From Bacteroidaceae bacterium (GTDB lineage Bacteria; Bacteroidota; Bacteroidia; Bacteroidales; Bacteroidaceae), in the NCBI GenBank assembly GCA_017529865.1, contig JAFXNA010000048.1:1-64000 (forward strand): DNA of 64,000 nucleotides, in the 5' to 3' direction. Position numbers and translations under genes: made by a program. The notes under the pieces were generated by a model that was not told the origin of the DNA, searched no databases, and saw only the letters and a list, made by a program, of their open reading frames with translations. This document shows positions 8,795-17,914 of the stretch, piece after piece. Position 1 is the first letter of the stretch. Each line of letters opens with the position of its first letter.

Positions 8795-9466
8795 TTACTT
8801 CAGTTGGTCGGCGATGGCTTTCATGCCTGCGATGGATGGGTGTCCGCCTTTCTTGTCGATGTCGTGGAGTTCGACAAGCTTCACTTTATAATGCTTGCAG
8901 ATTTCGCGGACGGATTCGTTGACCTCGTTCTTCAGCTCGGAGTTGAGGATGAAGATGATCTGTGTGTTGAGGTAACGGAGGGTCATGTGGTGGAGCATGT
9001 AGGCCATGGCTGGACGGAAAGAGTAGAGGTCTTGCTTGGTCCATGCTTCGTACTTGTATTCGCCGATGGGGGAGTTGGCCCATGCGTCGTTGGTGCCGCC
9101 GAAGATGTAGATGATGTCGGGGGCACCGCCAAGGTTGTCCATGCGGGCAATGAACGAGTTGTGTTTGACGTCTGCGCGGTTGTAACCGGTGTTGCAGATG
9201 GTGGAGCCGGAGAAGGAATTGTTCTTCAGGAGTCGCCATCCCTTAGCTTTGATGAGTTGATGCCACCAAGTCTGAGTGACGCTGGTGACGTCGGTCTGCG
9301 TGCGAGGCGTGCCGTCGAAGTACCACACGTAGTTGGTGTCGGGTTCGAGATAGTGCTCGTACGTGCTGTAGGAGTCGCCGAGGATGGATACGGTCTTGAC
9401 TTGTGCGTTGGCGATAAGGCCAGTAGCCATCATGAGGATGGCGAGGAGGATTCGATTTGTTTTCAT
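8795..9466 (-). CDS. Secreted SGNH/GDSL-family hydrolase
   Basis: The 223-residue protein starts with a signal peptide (MKTNRILLAILMMATGLIANAQ). Family blocks are visible: block I ILGDSYST with nucleophile Ser32, block III IFGGTNDAW with the oxyanion Asn, and block V GGHPSIAGM with the catalytic His. SGNH enzymes remove acyl groups from sugars or lipids; here deacetylation of a plant polysaccharide is plausible given the neighbouring esterases, but unproven. The start at 9466 is preferred over 9475 because the signal peptide begins there. It follows the lipoprotein gene at 9491-10081 closely and is probably co-transcribed with it. Confidence 0.8.
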   Translation of the reverse strand: MKTNRILLAILMMATGLIANAQVKTVSILGDSYSTYEHYLEPDTNYVWYFDGTPRTQTDVTSVTQTWWHQLIKAKGWRLLKNNSFSGSTICNTGYNRADVKHNSFIARMDNLGGAPDIIYIFGGTNDAWANSPIGEYKYEAWTKQDLYSFRPAMAYMLHHMTLRYLNTQIIFILNSELKNEVNESVREICKHYKVKLVELHDIDKKGGHPSIAGMKAIADQLK

Positions 9467-9490
9467 GCTATACATTATTCTTATTTTTTA

Positions 9491-10081
9491 TTAAGCGTCG
9501 TCTTCGTCGGGGTCTTGGTTGAGGTCATTGTTGATTGGCTCGGTGTCGATGGTTTCGACAATCGATGTGGCGATGCCGCCGCTACGGTCGATGGCAATGC
9601 CGATGGAGTAGCTGATATCGGATGTCTCGTCGGGGTCGCCTACGACAGCGATGAAATAGAAGCGGTCGTGCTTGTCCTGCTGCATATAGTTGAAGTTGAA
9701 GCCAGCGAGGACGGAACGCTTGTAGTCGGCTGCTGGGATGAGCGACTGGAAGGATTCCTTGGTGAATCTATGTTCGAAGATGGTTTCCTGTCCGTTTCGG
9801 ATGATCAGCAACACGGCGTTGTCGTGGTAGCGATAGCCTTCAGCGGTAGTGACGACGGGCTGTGAGGGGTCGTTCTGGAAGGCAAACTCGTAACTGTATT
9901 TCGTGCCGCCGACTTCTACGGTTCCGTCGAGGTTGTATTCGGACATGTCGTTGATGGCTGTCTTGTTCGGACCTGATACTGCGATGGTATCGGTTTTGCT
10001 TTGCTCGGTTTTGTTGCCGACGCAACTGACTTGTGTCAATAATGCGGCAGCAATGCTGATTATGATAGCTGTTTTTCTCAT
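9491..10081 (-). CDS. Lipoprotein of unknown function
   Basis: The 196-residue protein has a lipoprotein signal (IISIAAALLTQVSCVG, Cys20), a short Ser/Thr linker and a domain with VEVGGTKYSYEFAFQ, GYRYHDNAVLLIIRNG and FYFIAVVGDPDETSD. The pattern resembles the Bacteroidales family I remember as DUF4738, but I cannot confirm this. The tail is acidic (DLNQDPDEDDA). It has its own TATCTTTG box (10102-10109, minus) and reads into the SGNH hydrolase gene. Confidence 0.65.
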   Translation of the reverse strand: MRKTAIIISIAAALLTQVSCVGNKTEQSKTDTIAVSGPNKTAINDMSEYNLDGTVEVGGTKYSYEFAFQNDPSQPVVTTAEGYRYHDNAVLLIIRNGQETIFEHRFTKESFQSLIPAADYKRSVLAGFNFNYMQQDKHDRFYFIAVVGDPDETSDISYSIGIAIDRSGGIATSIVETIDTEPINNDLNQDPDEDDA

Positions 10082-10101
10082 GTTTTGAATGATTTGTGAC
10101 G

Positions 10102-10160
10102 CAAAGATACGAATTTATTATTAATTATACATTATAAATTATAAATTATAGTTATCTTTG
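10102..10160. promoter_or_regulatory. Divergent promoters flanking an AT-rich repeat
   Basis: CAAAGATA at 10102-10109 is a minus-strand TATCTTTG box for the lipoprotein gene. TATCTTTG at 10153-10160 serves the CE15 gene at 10184. Between them (10116-10151) lies the AT-rich repeat TTAATTATACATTATAAATT, found just upstream of several other promoters in this window. Confidence 0.6.
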
Positions 10161-10183
10161 CATGTCTTTTAATTAATACCCAT

Positions 10184-11512
10184 ATGAAACGAACAATTTT
10201 ATTTGCAACAATGTTTGCAGGTGTCCTGATGGCTCAGGCACAGATTCCTTATGTTTATGATAAGGAGTATTCTGGAAAAGAGTTTAAGATGAAACCAGTC
10301 GTAAAACCTGAAGAGTTACCTTTGATTGAGAAATTACCCGATCCATTCAAGTTTCAGAACGGAAAGCGTTCGACCGACTTCAAGGACTGGGAACAGCATC
10401 GCTATGAGATTTCACAGCTGTTCCAGCAGTACGAGATTGGTATGCGTCCGGTATTGGAAGCTGGCAATTTGAAGGCCGTGATTGAAGACCAGGCTCCAGC
10501 TCCAGCAGGTGGCGGTAATCGTCCTGGTGGCGGTGGCTTCGGCGGCTTCGGTGGTGGTTTCGGTGGCTTTGGCGGCTTCGGCGGTGGTCAGCCAGATGAG
10601 ACAATCGGCGAACGCAAACAGCTGAAGGTAACTGTGAAGCACAATGGCCAGGAACTGGTGCTGACGGCTCAGATTCAGTATCCGAAGGAGGCGAAGTATC
10701 CATGTCCTGCATTGCTCGGCGTATCGAACACTCTTCCCGGTCGCTTCTTCACGGGTCGCGGCTGTGCTATCGTGAATATTGATGTGTTTGCCGTCACGCA
10801 GCATACGCAGAAGCGTGGTACGGAGCCAATCAACAAGCTGTATCCTGAACTTGAGGCTAACGGCTCGTATTGCTTCTGGGGCTGGTGTGTATCAAGAATC
10901 ATCGATGGCCTCCAGCAGTTAGGCCCAAGCAAATCTAAGATTGACACGAAGCACTTGGCGATCTCAGGTTGCTCATGGGCAGGAAAGTGTGCGCTTTATT
11001 GCGGCGCATTCGACGAGCGTATCGCACTCGTTATCGCTCACGAACCTGGAGGTGGCGGCGTCGCTTCTTGGCGTTACAGCGAGACTCTGGGCAATGTGGA
11101 GCGTAGTTTCAATACGAACGACTCATGGTTCTTTGCTAATATCAAGACCGACTATGCTGAGGAGAAGATTGCTCGCATGCCTGTCGACCATCACGAACTC
11201 GCTGCGATGGTTTGTCCTCGCGCTTTGCTCTATTTCGGCAACACCGACTACGAGTGGTTGGCTGATGAGAGCGGTTATGTATCAATCAACGCTGCCAAGG
11301 AAGTATGGAAGACTTTCGGCATCGCTGACCGTGTAGGTTACAGCATCTCAGGCGGACATGGCCACTGCCAGTTGCCCGAGGCTGAGTATCCTTATCTTGA
11401 AGCCTTCATCGACCGCTTCTTGCTCGATAAGCAGGATGTGAAGACCGAGGTGGCCAACGCTCCTATGTTCAAGGACGTTGACTGGAAGGCTTGGATTGCA
11501 GATTGGAAATAA
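10184..11512 (+). CDS. Secreted CE15-type glucuronoyl esterase
   Basis: The 442-residue protein has a signal peptide ending AQAQ and an alpha/beta-hydrolase domain. The nucleophile motif is ISGCSWAGKCALYCGAF (Ser264), followed by AHEPGGGGVASWRYSE and a late GGHGHCQLP with the catalytic His (392 or 394). This G-C-S-x-x-G-K signature and the EPGGGG segment are characteristic of CE15 enzymes, which split the ester between 4-O-methyl-glucuronic acid of xylan and lignin alcohols. Unusual is a Gly/Phe low-complexity insert at about residues 112-140 (GGGGFGGFGGGFGGFGG) before the catalytic core. A terminator follows at 11526-11559. Confidence 0.82.
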   Translation: MKRTILFATMFAGVLMAQAQIPYVYDKEYSGKEFKMKPVVKPEELPLIEKLPDPFKFQNGKRSTDFKDWEQHRYEISQLFQQYEIGMRPVLEAGNLKAVIEDQAPAPAGGGNRPGGGGFGGFGGGFGGFGGFGGGQPDETIGERKQLKVTVKHNGQELVLTAQIQYPKEAKYPCPALLGVSNTLPGRFFTGRGCAIVNIDVFAVTQHTQKRGTEPINKLYPELEANGSYCFWGWCVSRIIDGLQQLGPSKSKIDTKHLAISGCSWAGKCALYCGAFDERIALVIAHEPGGGGVASWRYSETLGNVERSFNTNDSWFFANIKTDYAEEKIARMPVDHHELAAMVCPRALLYFGNTDYEWLADESGYVSINAAKEVWKTFGIADRVGYSISGGHGHCQLPEAEYPYLEAFIDRFLLDKQDVKTEVANAPMFKDVDWKAWIADWK

Positions 11513-11525
11513 TCACTTTGTTTAT

Positions 11526-11559
11526 GGCACGTCCCGGCTTGTCCAGGCGTGCCTTTTTT
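11526..11559 (+). terminator. Rho-independent terminator after the CE15 gene
   Basis: GGCACG (11526-11531) pairs with CGTGCC (11548-11553), followed by TTTTTT. Confidence 0.85.
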
Positions 11560-11570
11560 ATGTTATCGTC

Positions 11571-12530
11571 ATGAAAAACTTTTCGTTGCTACTTTTCACT
11601 ATTGTTGCTCTCGCGCTGACTTCGTGCGAGAACAATCACGTCGACCCCGACTGGACGGCAACCATCGACTCAGCCGATTACGTCATTCCGCAGCCAGTGT
11701 CGCGTGAATTATCGGTCAGTGTAACTGTCGACCTTGATGCTGTGATTCAGTATTCGGGCGATGCCGACAACCGTGAGCCTATCCGTCCCGTAATGCATCC
11801 CGACGACCGCATCTACATCTTCGCCATTCCGATTTCGGAACCTATCTATCGTATGACGGGCTATCTCACGATGGATGCGGGTTCGCTCTCGTCCGATATG
11901 CGTTCGGCTCGGTTTTCTGGCACCTTATATATATTTAAAGGAGGGCAACCGTCGCCCGACATGCCGTTCCGTTCGGACAACTATCTTGCCGAATGCCGTG
12001 CCGAAGCACATCTGGTTCCTGCGGGCATGAATGCGGACTTCTTCATGACGAACTACTCGAATATCTATTCATACAACTCGGGTCTGAGTCTGATTCAGGG
12101 TAGTGGCTGTGTCGAACGGCTTGTCGAGCAGGTGTTGCCGATTCGAAGCGAGACGTATGATGCCACAACGCGTCGGTTCAGCGCTTTTTATGCTTCGCCC
12201 ATGTTCCGCTTCGAGGTGAAAGGCCTGTCGAATGGCGAGTATTCGGTCACGTTAGGCACGACGAAAGATGATATTCAGACCGCAACGATTTCCTACGCAC
12301 AGGTTTGCAACCTTAGGAACAGCTGCACGTTCCACACGAAGCTCAATGTCGCCAAATCGGGTGATGCAGTCTTCGCCGTGGCATTCCCAGCTATTCAGAA
12401 CATCGAGCATATCCTTCTAGGTGTCCAGGGATTGCAGCCGAATCCTGAGTACGGATTTTATGTGGGGCGTACTCAGTTGAAAAACAATATGTGCTACATT
12501 GTTTCGACCGATGCCCGCATTGATCATTGA
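11571..12530 (+). CDS. Lipoprotein, unknown function
   Basis: The 319-residue protein starts at 11571 with a lipoprotein signal (LLFTIVALALTSCENN). An open frame extending back to 11478 runs through the terminator of the preceding gene and is rejected. The body is beta-rich with PVMHPDDRIYIFAIPIS, a middle stretch with MTNYSNIYSYNSGLSLIQG, and KGLSNGEYSVTLG. This layout is reminiscent of fimbrillin-like or Mfa2-type cell-surface lipoproteins of Bacteroidales, but no signature motif decides it. Convergent with the carboxylesterase gene; a shared hairpin lies between. Confidence 0.65.
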   Translation: MKNFSLLLFTIVALALTSCENNHVDPDWTATIDSADYVIPQPVSRELSVSVTVDLDAVIQYSGDADNREPIRPVMHPDDRIYIFAIPISEPIYRMTGYLTMDAGSLSSDMRSARFSGTLYIFKGGQPSPDMPFRSDNYLAECRAEAHLVPAGMNADFFMTNYSNIYSYNSGLSLIQGSGCVERLVEQVLPIRSETYDATTRRFSAFYASPMFRFEVKGLSNGEYSVTLGTTKDDIQTATISYAQVCNLRNSCTFHTKLNVAKSGDAVFAVAFPAIQNIEHILLGVQGLQPNPEYGFYVGRTQLKNNMCYIVSTDARIDH

Positions 12531-12544
12531 TACAATCAGAAATG

Positions 12545-12575
12545 AGGCTCTTGCTGATGTCAAGCAAGGGCCTCA
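12545..12575. terminator. Bidirectional hairpin between convergent genes
   Basis: GAGGCTCTTGCT pairs with AGCAAGGGCCTC across an 7-base loop, between stops at 12530 (+) and 12620 (-). Confidence 0.65.
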
Positions 12576-12619
12576 ATCTTGTACTGCTCATTTGTTGAGA
12601 GCCAAGTGATGTGAAAATT

Positions 12620-14233
12620 CTATTTGTGTGTCTTGCGGAATTCATCCAACTGTTTGAAACAATGTCGGTCGATGATTTCCTCCAGTTTCCGGTCGTGGTT
12701 GTGGTGGATGCTCGGTTTATTGCCACCGATTTCCAACAACTCGCCGTTCTCCTTCGTATATGGATGCCAATTCGGGATGCCCTCCATGTTAGGATTGCCG
12801 TTGTGAGCAAACTGCGCCCATACATCGCTCATGATGGTTGCCCATTGTTTGTTGGCATCGAGAGTTTCCTGCGACAGTTGGTTCTCATAATGATGCAAGA
12901 CATCGAAACAATACTTCAGTTCGGCGCCATGGGCTGAACCCTTCTGGCCGCGAGCATCCGATTCGGTCACGGTATACATATATACATAGGTATCAGCCGC
13001 ACGCTTGCCACCAATGGCATCGGCCGTGATGATGGTCTTTGGGCGGAACAGCCAGTCGATGCAAAGCAGGTCTTGAGGAAACTGTTCCTCGTTGCTTGCC
13101 CGCATCGGATAGGCTCCCTTGAACGCTTCGATATAAGCATCGGTTTCGTCGCCGAACGTCCGTTGCAACTCCGTGCGAGCCTGCTCCATCGTGATTTCCT
13201 GTCCGTAGCGAACACGCTGCAGCTCGTTGAACGTTGTACCAATCATAATCGGAATATTGTCGCTGAAGGATGGGAAAGCCGGCTGGAATGGCTGCTGAAC
13301 CACGTCGACATCATCGGGTGTAGGGCCGAATCCCCACATCATCGGTGTGCCCGGACGACGGGTGCCGATGCTGTTCGCCATGGCACGCTGACCAGCCGCA
13401 TAGAGATCGGCATACGACACGTCCTTAATCTTATCGACATCCTTCTTCGCAATGCCAAGTTCTTGAAGCACTGCCTCGCCTAGTTCCTCCGTCATCAGCT
13501 TCGTATTTACGTTGAGAATCGTTCCGCTCATGATAATTGCCTTGTGGAACAGTCCGCGAGCTGGCGGCATACACAATAATGTGCCGACTTTGCCTCCACC
13601 GCCCGATTCGCCGAAGATGGTGACGTTCCCTGGATCGCCGCCGAACTGTCGGATGTTGTCACGTACCCATTGCAGCGCTTGAACGATGTCGAGCATGCCC
13701 GCATTGCCCGAATGACGATAGCGCGGGCTGCAAGTCGAGAGGTTAAGGAAGCCGAGGATGTTCAGACGATGGTTCACGCTCACCACCACCACATCCTTCT
13801 TAGCCAGACACATGCCTGGGTCCCAAGCACTCGTTCCTGAGTCGAAGCCGCCACCGTGTAGCCACACCATCACCGGCTTGAGTTTCGGAGCCGAATAGGC
13901 CTCTCCCTTTCGTTGCCGCTCGGCAGGAGTCGTCCACACGTTCAGCACGCAGCACTGCTCGCTCATCTCGTCCTCGTTCGTCGAATTTCGACCACCCTGC
14001 ATCGCCTGCGGCCCCCAATGGTCGCACACCCGGACTCCCGTCCAACTCTTGACAGGCTGAGGAGGCATGAATCGTTCCACCGTCGCATACGGAATGCCCA
14101 GGAACGCCTGTGTTCCCTCTTGTATAATGCCCTGAACCTGACCCGCGCGAGTCCTTACAATCGGTTTGTCACCTGTTTGCGCCCAACCAAGCGCCGACAC
14201 GGCCACGAGGACCGCAAAAACAATTCGTCTCAT
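12620..14233 (-). CDS. Secreted type-B carboxylesterase
   Basis: The 537-residue protein has a signal peptide (MRRIVFAVLVAVSALGWAQ) and a full carboxylesterase/lipase domain: FLGIPYATVERF near the N-terminus, the oxyanion segment VMVWLHGGGFDSGTS, the nucleophile elbow FGESGGGGKVGTLL (Ser210) and late GSAHGAELKYCFDV with the catalytic His. The substrate is unknown; secretion and nearby xylan-linked esterases suggest carbohydrate ester cleavage. The start at 14233 is chosen for the signal peptide and because the TAACTTTG box (minus, 14258-14265) lies just upstream of it; a frame extension to 14269 would overlap the promoter. Confidence 0.88.
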   Translation of the reverse strand: MRRIVFAVLVAVSALGWAQTGDKPIVRTRAGQVQGIIQEGTQAFLGIPYATVERFMPPQPVKSWTGVRVCDHWGPQAMQGGRNSTNEDEMSEQCCVLNVWTTPAERQRKGEAYSAPKLKPVMVWLHGGGFDSGTSAWDPGMCLAKKDVVVVSVNHRLNILGFLNLSTCSPRYRHSGNAGMLDIVQALQWVRDNIRQFGGDPGNVTIFGESGGGGKVGTLLCMPPARGLFHKAIIMSGTILNVNTKLMTEELGEAVLQELGIAKKDVDKIKDVSYADLYAAGQRAMANSIGTRRPGTPMMWGFGPTPDDVDVVQQPFQPAFPSFSDNIPIMIGTTFNELQRVRYGQEITMEQARTELQRTFGDETDAYIEAFKGAYPMRASNEEQFPQDLLCIDWLFRPKTIITADAIGGKRAADTYVYMYTVTESDARGQKGSAHGAELKYCFDVLHHYENQLSQETLDANKQWATIMSDVWAQFAHNGNPNMEGIPNWHPYTKENGELLEIGGNKPSIHHNHDRKLEEIIDRHCFKQLDEFRKTHK

Positions 14234-14257
14234 ACTGATTTGCTTAGGAATGTGTGG

Positions 14258-14316
14258 CAAAGTTAGCAATTTATTATGAATTATACATCATAAATTATAA
14301 ATAATTCGTAACTTTG
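14258..14316. promoter_or_regulatory. Divergent promoters with AT-rich repeat between
   Basis: CAAAGTTA at 14258-14265 is a minus-strand TAACTTTG box for the carboxylesterase. TAACTTTG at 14309-14316 serves trmB. The 14271-14304 stretch between them is another copy of the ATTATGAATTATACATCATAA repeat family. Confidence 0.65.
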
Positions 14317-14337
14317 CACGAAATTAAAAAGAAAACT

Positions 14338-15120
14338 ATGGGAAAAGGAAAACTCGCGAAGTTCGCCGACATGGCAGCAAACCCGCTCGTCGTGGAATGT
14401 CCATTCTGGCAACTTCAGAAAGAAGGATTTGATTTGAAAGGAAAATGGGGGAGTGATTTCTTCAAGAATCAGAACCCCATCGTGCTCGAACTGGGCTGTG
14501 GACGCGGTGAATACACCGTCGGTCTGGCTCGCGTATTTCCCGACCACAACTTTATCGGCGTCGACATAAAAGGCTCACGCATGTGGCACGGTGCCCAGCA
14601 GGCACAAGCTGAGGGACTGACAAATGCCGCATTTCTCCGCACCAACATCGAATTCATCCACGAAATGTTCGCGCCGAATGAAGTCCATGAACTCTGGCTT
14701 ACCTTCTCCGACCCGCAGATGAAGAAACCCACCAAGCGTCTCACATCGACATACTTCATGGAGCGCTATCGTCGCTTCCTCGTCGACGGCGGCATCATCC
14801 ACCTCAAGACCGACTCCAATTTCATGGCCACTTACACTCGTCTCATGGCCGAGCACAATAGCCTTCCTATCGAGGAATTTACCGATGATTTGTATGGAAT
14901 GAATGCTCCTGGTCCAAATCCTGCGCGCGAGGATTCCCCCCTCACGTCCATCCGCACATATTATGAGCAAATGTGGCTCGACCGCGGCATCCCCATCAAG
15001 TACATCCGCTTCCGACTTCCTCACGAAGGCATCCTGTCCGAACCGGACGTCGAAATCCCCATCGATGAATACCGCTCGTACGACCACGAAGTAAAAACAA
15101 CCGTCAAAACCCGCAAGTAA
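14338..15120 (+). CDS. trmB: tRNA (guanine-N7)-methyltransferase
   Basis: TrmB methylates G46 of tRNA with SAM. The 260-residue sequence shows the SAM motif [20 protein letters not shown] (about 52-71), the [11 protein letters not shown] motif, and the signature [17 protein letters not shown]. The Bacteroidetes-type N-terminus ([20 protein letters not shown]) supports the start at 14338; the open frame back to 14314 begins inside the -7 box. It is followed 27 bases later by mrp on the same strand. Confidence 0.92.
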   Translation: MGKGKLAKFADMAANPLVVECPFWQLQKEGFDLKGKWGSDFFKNQNPIVLELGCGRGEYTVGLARVFPDHNFIGVDIKGSRMWHGAQQAQAEGLTNAAFLRTNIEFIHEMFAPNEVHELWLTFSDPQMKKPTKRLTSTYFMERYRRFLVDGGIIHLKTDSNFMATYTRLMAEHNSLPIEEFTDDLYGMNAPGPNPAREDSPLTSIRTYYEQMWLDRGIPIKYIRFRLPHEGILSEPDVEIPIDEYRSYDHEVKTTVKTRK

Positions 15121-15147
15121 TACACCTTATTATTTATATATAGCACC

Positions 15148-16218
15148 ATGACATTATATCCCAAACTTATCACCGATGCGCTCGCAACCGTTCGCTATCC
15201 AGGCAACGGACGCAACCTCGTCGAAGCTGAGATGATTGAAGACGACCTTCGCATCGACGGCATGAACGTTTCGTTCTCCATCATCTTCCCCAAAGATCCC
15301 GACCCGTTCAGCAAGTCCGTCGTGAAAGCCGTCGAGACCGCCATCCATACCTTCGTCAGTCCCGAAGTTAATGTCACTGTTCACACGAAGTTCATTGCTC
15401 CACAGTCGCAAACCTCGGATGAGCCGCCCGTCCTGCCTGGCGTACGTAACATCATCGCCGTCTCCTCTGGCAAGGGTGGAGTGGGTAAATCTACCGTGGC
15501 TGCAAACCTCGCAATCGGTCTTGCCAAACTCGGCCATCGTGTTGGTCTCCTCGACACCGATATCTTCGGTCCGTCGATGCCCAAGATGTTCCAAGTGGAA
15601 GATGCTCGTCCTTACGCTGTCAATATCGACGGAAAGGATCTCATAGAACCTATTGAACAATATGGCGTCAAGCTTCTCTCCATCGGTTTCTTCGTCGATC
15701 CCGACCAAGCTACCCTTTGGCGCGGTGGTATGGCCTGTAACGCACTGAAACAGCTCATCACCGAGGCCGATTGGGGCGAACTCGATTACCTTGTGCTTGA
15801 TACACCGCCTGGCACCAGTGACATCCATCTCAGTCTCATCCAACTGCTCGATATCACCGGTGCAGTTATCGTCAGTACGCCGCAGCAAGTGGCTCTTGCC
15901 GATGCACGCAAAGGCATCAACATGTACCAGAATGAGAAGGTCGCTGTGCCTATCCTCGGCCTCGTGGAGAACATGGCTTGGTTCACTCCTGCCGAATTGC
16001 CCGACAACCATTACTACATTTTCGGTCGTGAAGGCTGCAAACAGCTTGCCGAGGAACTCAACGTGCCCCTTCTTGCACAAATTCCTCTTGTTCAAAGCAT
16101 CTGCGAGAATGCCGATGCCGGACTTCCGCCTGTTCTCCAGCCGGCATCACCCGAAGGCATCGCCTTCATGTCGCTCGCTGCAAAGGTCGTCACAGCGGTA
16201 GATAAACTTCAAGTATAA
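15148..16218 (+). CDS. mrp: Mrp/NBP35-family Fe-S cluster carrier ATPase
   Basis: The 356-residue cytoplasmic P-loop ATPase binds and transfers Fe-S clusters. An N-terminal MIP18/DUF59-like domain (about 1-90) precedes the deviant Walker A VSSGKGGVGKSTVAANLA and the Walker-B-like LLDTDIFGPSMPKMF, then DYLVLDTPPGTSD. Where many Mrp proteins have a CPxC motif after VENM, this one reads VENMAWFTPAELPDN without cysteines, which I recall as common in Bacteroidetes. It lies between trmB and a ComEA-like gene with short gaps. Confidence 0.9.
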   Translation: MTLYPKLITDALATVRYPGNGRNLVEAEMIEDDLRIDGMNVSFSIIFPKDPDPFSKSVVKAVETAIHTFVSPEVNVTVHTKFIAPQSQTSDEPPVLPGVRNIIAVSSGKGGVGKSTVAANLAIGLAKLGHRVGLLDTDIFGPSMPKMFQVEDARPYAVNIDGKDLIEPIEQYGVKLLSIGFFVDPDQATLWRGGMACNALKQLITEADWGELDYLVLDTPPGTSDIHLSLIQLLDITGAVIVSTPQQVALADARKGINMYQNEKVAVPILGLVENMAWFTPAELPDNHYYIFGREGCKQLAEELNVPLLAQIPLVQSICENADAGLPPVLQPASPEGIAFMSLAAKVVTAVDKLQV

Positions 16219-16224
16219 GAGGTT

Positions 16225-16944
16225 ATGGAGTATTCGAAGGCTGATAGAAGGGCTGTCATCGTGCTTGCTCTTATCGCGAGCGGTATCATTGCTGGCATCG
16301 TGCTCTTTGGCCAGCGAGAGCAGTCGATGGTGTCTGCGCCTGCTCTGCCTAATGATTTCCTTAAAGCCTTTAAGGACTCTAAGATCTCTAAAGCCTTTAA
16401 GGACTATAAGGATTTTAAGGCCCCGAAGGGCAAGCCATGCAAGCCTTATCAATCTTATAGTTCCTATAGTCACTATAGTTCCTATAATGAACATCGGCAC
16501 TCCGAGTACTCGGAACAATCAGAAAACTCTGATCCGTCTCGACCTTCCAAATTTTCTCAGCCTACAACCGTTGACATCAATTCCGCCGACACCATGTTGC
16601 TGCAGCGCATTCCTGGTATCGGTTCGAATATCGCCCGATGGATTGTTCAGCGCCGCGAGCGGCTTGGTGGCTTCTATTCCGTGGAACAATTGCTCGAAGT
16701 GCGCTACGTTGAACCTGCAATGCTCCAATGGTTCACGGTTGATACTGCTTTGGTTCATCGTTTCCGCATCGGCGACATGACTTTTGCCGAGATGTCACGT
16801 CATCCCTACATTGGTTATGAGAAGGCAAAGGCCATCAGCAACTACCAGCGCCTGTATGGGCCAATCTCTGACATGGAACAGCTTCGCGCCACTGCTATCT
16901 TTACCGACGAAGAACTGGAAAGACTGCAGAATTACATTTTTTGA
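16225..16944 (+). CDS. ComEA-like helix-hairpin-helix protein with repetitive linker
   Basis: The 239-residue protein has one N-terminal membrane helix (VIVLALIASGIIAGIVLF), a low-complexity linker of about residues 45-105 rich in Lys/Phe/Ser/Tyr (SSYSHYSSYNEHRHSEYSE), then helix-hairpin-helix DNA-binding repeats (VDINSADTMLLQRIPGIGSN and IGYEKAKAISNYQRLYG). ComEA-type proteins bind DNA at the envelope during uptake. The linker DNA is made of the same TATAGTNCCTATAGT-type units seen as a non-coding repeat after map, so a mobile mini-repeat seems to have been absorbed into the gene. It starts 7 bases after mrp ends. Confidence 0.8.
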   Translation: MEYSKADRRAVIVLALIASGIIAGIVLFGQREQSMVSAPALPNDFLKAFKDSKISKAFKDYKDFKAPKGKPCKPYQSYSSYSHYSSYNEHRHSEYSEQSENSDPSRPSKFSQPTTVDINSADTMLLQRIPGIGSNIARWIVQRRERLGGFYSVEQLLEVRYVEPAMLQWFTVDTALVHRFRIGDMTFAEMSRHPYIGYEKAKAISNYQRLYGPISDMEQLRATAIFTDEELERLQNYIF

Positions 16945-16977
16945 CGTAATTCCTACCTGTGTTTGCTTTCTTTTTTG

Positions 16978-16985
16978 TAACTTTG
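16978..16985 (+). promoter_or_regulatory. Promoter -7 box TAACTTTG for map
   Basis: TAACTTTG lies 17 bases before the map start, implying a leader of about 10 bases. Confidence 0.65.
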
Positions 16986-17001
16986 CATCCGTTTAAAGAT
17001 T

Positions 17002-17865
17002 ATGAATATATTCAAGAAAAATCCAAGGAATTGGCATCCGTTGAAGGGACAGCCTCTGACGGAGATGGACAAGCGTATCCTCTGGTTTCAGAACAAAGGA
17101 AAGCTTTGTCCCAGCCGTGACCTCATTAAAACGCCCGAGCAAATCGAAGGTATCCGTCGTGCTGGTCGACTTAACACGGCGCTGCTCGACCTTGTGGCAG
17201 AAAAGATTTGCGAAGGAATGACGACTGAGGAAATCGACCGAATTGTCTATGACTTTACAACGGCCCATGGCGGCATTCCGGCCCCTCTCAATTACGAGGG
17301 ATTCCCCAAGAGCGTGTGTGTGTCGAAGAACGATGTGGTTTGTCATGGTATTCCGAGCGAGGATGAAGTGTTGGAGGAGGGTGACATCGTGAACGTGGAT
17401 GTGACGACCATCCTTGACGGCTTTTTTGCCGATGCCAGCCGCATGTTCATCATCGGAAAGACGAGTGCAGAGCGTGAACGCCTCGTGCAGGTGGCCAAAG
17501 AGTGTCTTGACATCGGTGCCGAGGTGTGCAAGCCTTATACTTTTGTCGGTGATATGGGCAACGCGATAGCCAAGCATGCCCATAAGAATGGTTTTACCAT
17601 TGTCCGCGACCTCTGCGGACATGGCGTTGGCAATGCTTTCCACGAGGACCCCGATATCGAACATTACGGCAAGAAAGGAAGTGGCATGCTGCTCGTTCCG
17701 GGCATGGTATTTACCATTGAACCAATGGTCAATGCCGGTGACTGGGAAGTAGTTGTCGATGAAGAAGACGGCTGGACCGTCTACACGGAAGACTATAGCG
17801 ATTCAGCTCAATGGGAGCACACGTTCCTTATGACCGAAGAGGGTTTGGAGGTGATAACGTATTGA
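17002..17865 (+). CDS. map: Methionine aminopeptidase, type I
   Basis: The enzyme removes the N-terminal methionine from nascent proteins. The 287-residue sequence has an extra N-terminal segment of about 45 residues (NIFKKNPRNWHPLKGQPL) before the catalytic fold. Metal ligands are visible in VNVDVTTILDGFFADASRMF (two Asp), CGHGVGNAFHEDP (His), FTIEPMVN (Glu) and QWEHTFLMTEEG (Glu); the substrate His is in VVCHGIPSE. It has its own promoter. A short repeat and tsaD follow. Confidence 0.95.
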   Translation: MNIFKKNPRNWHPLKGQPLTEMDKRILWFQNKGKLCPSRDLIKTPEQIEGIRRAGRLNTALLDLVAEKICEGMTTEEIDRIVYDFTTAHGGIPAPLNYEGFPKSVCVSKNDVVCHGIPSEDEVLEEGDIVNVDVTTILDGFFADASRMFIIGKTSAERERLVQVAKECLDIGAEVCKPYTFVGDMGNAIAKHAHKNGFTIVRDLCGHGVGNAFHEDPDIEHYGKKGSGMLLVPGMVFTIEPMVNAGDWEVVVDEEDGWTVYTEDYSDSAQWEHTFLMTEEGLEVITY

Positions 17866-17902
17866 TAGTGCCTATAGTGCCTATAGTTACTATAGGCCCA
17901 AG
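17866..17902. repeat. TATAGTGCC mini-repeat between map and tsaD
   Basis: Repeated ATAGTGCCT/ATAGTTACTATAGG units form overlapping palindromes. The same units occur in coding sequence in the ComEA-like linker at about 16455-16490. Confidence 0.55.
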
Positions 17903-17914
17903 CATCAAAAGATT

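Noticed and set aside
8804..9865. 353-codon open frame on the plus strand
   Set aside because: It lies antisense across an intact SGNH hydrolase and a lipoprotein gene; composition is Val/Asp/Glu-biased as expected from a shadow frame.
15154..16095. 313-codon frame antisense to mrp
   Set aside because: Shadow of a well-conserved ATPase gene; no promoter or recognisable domain.
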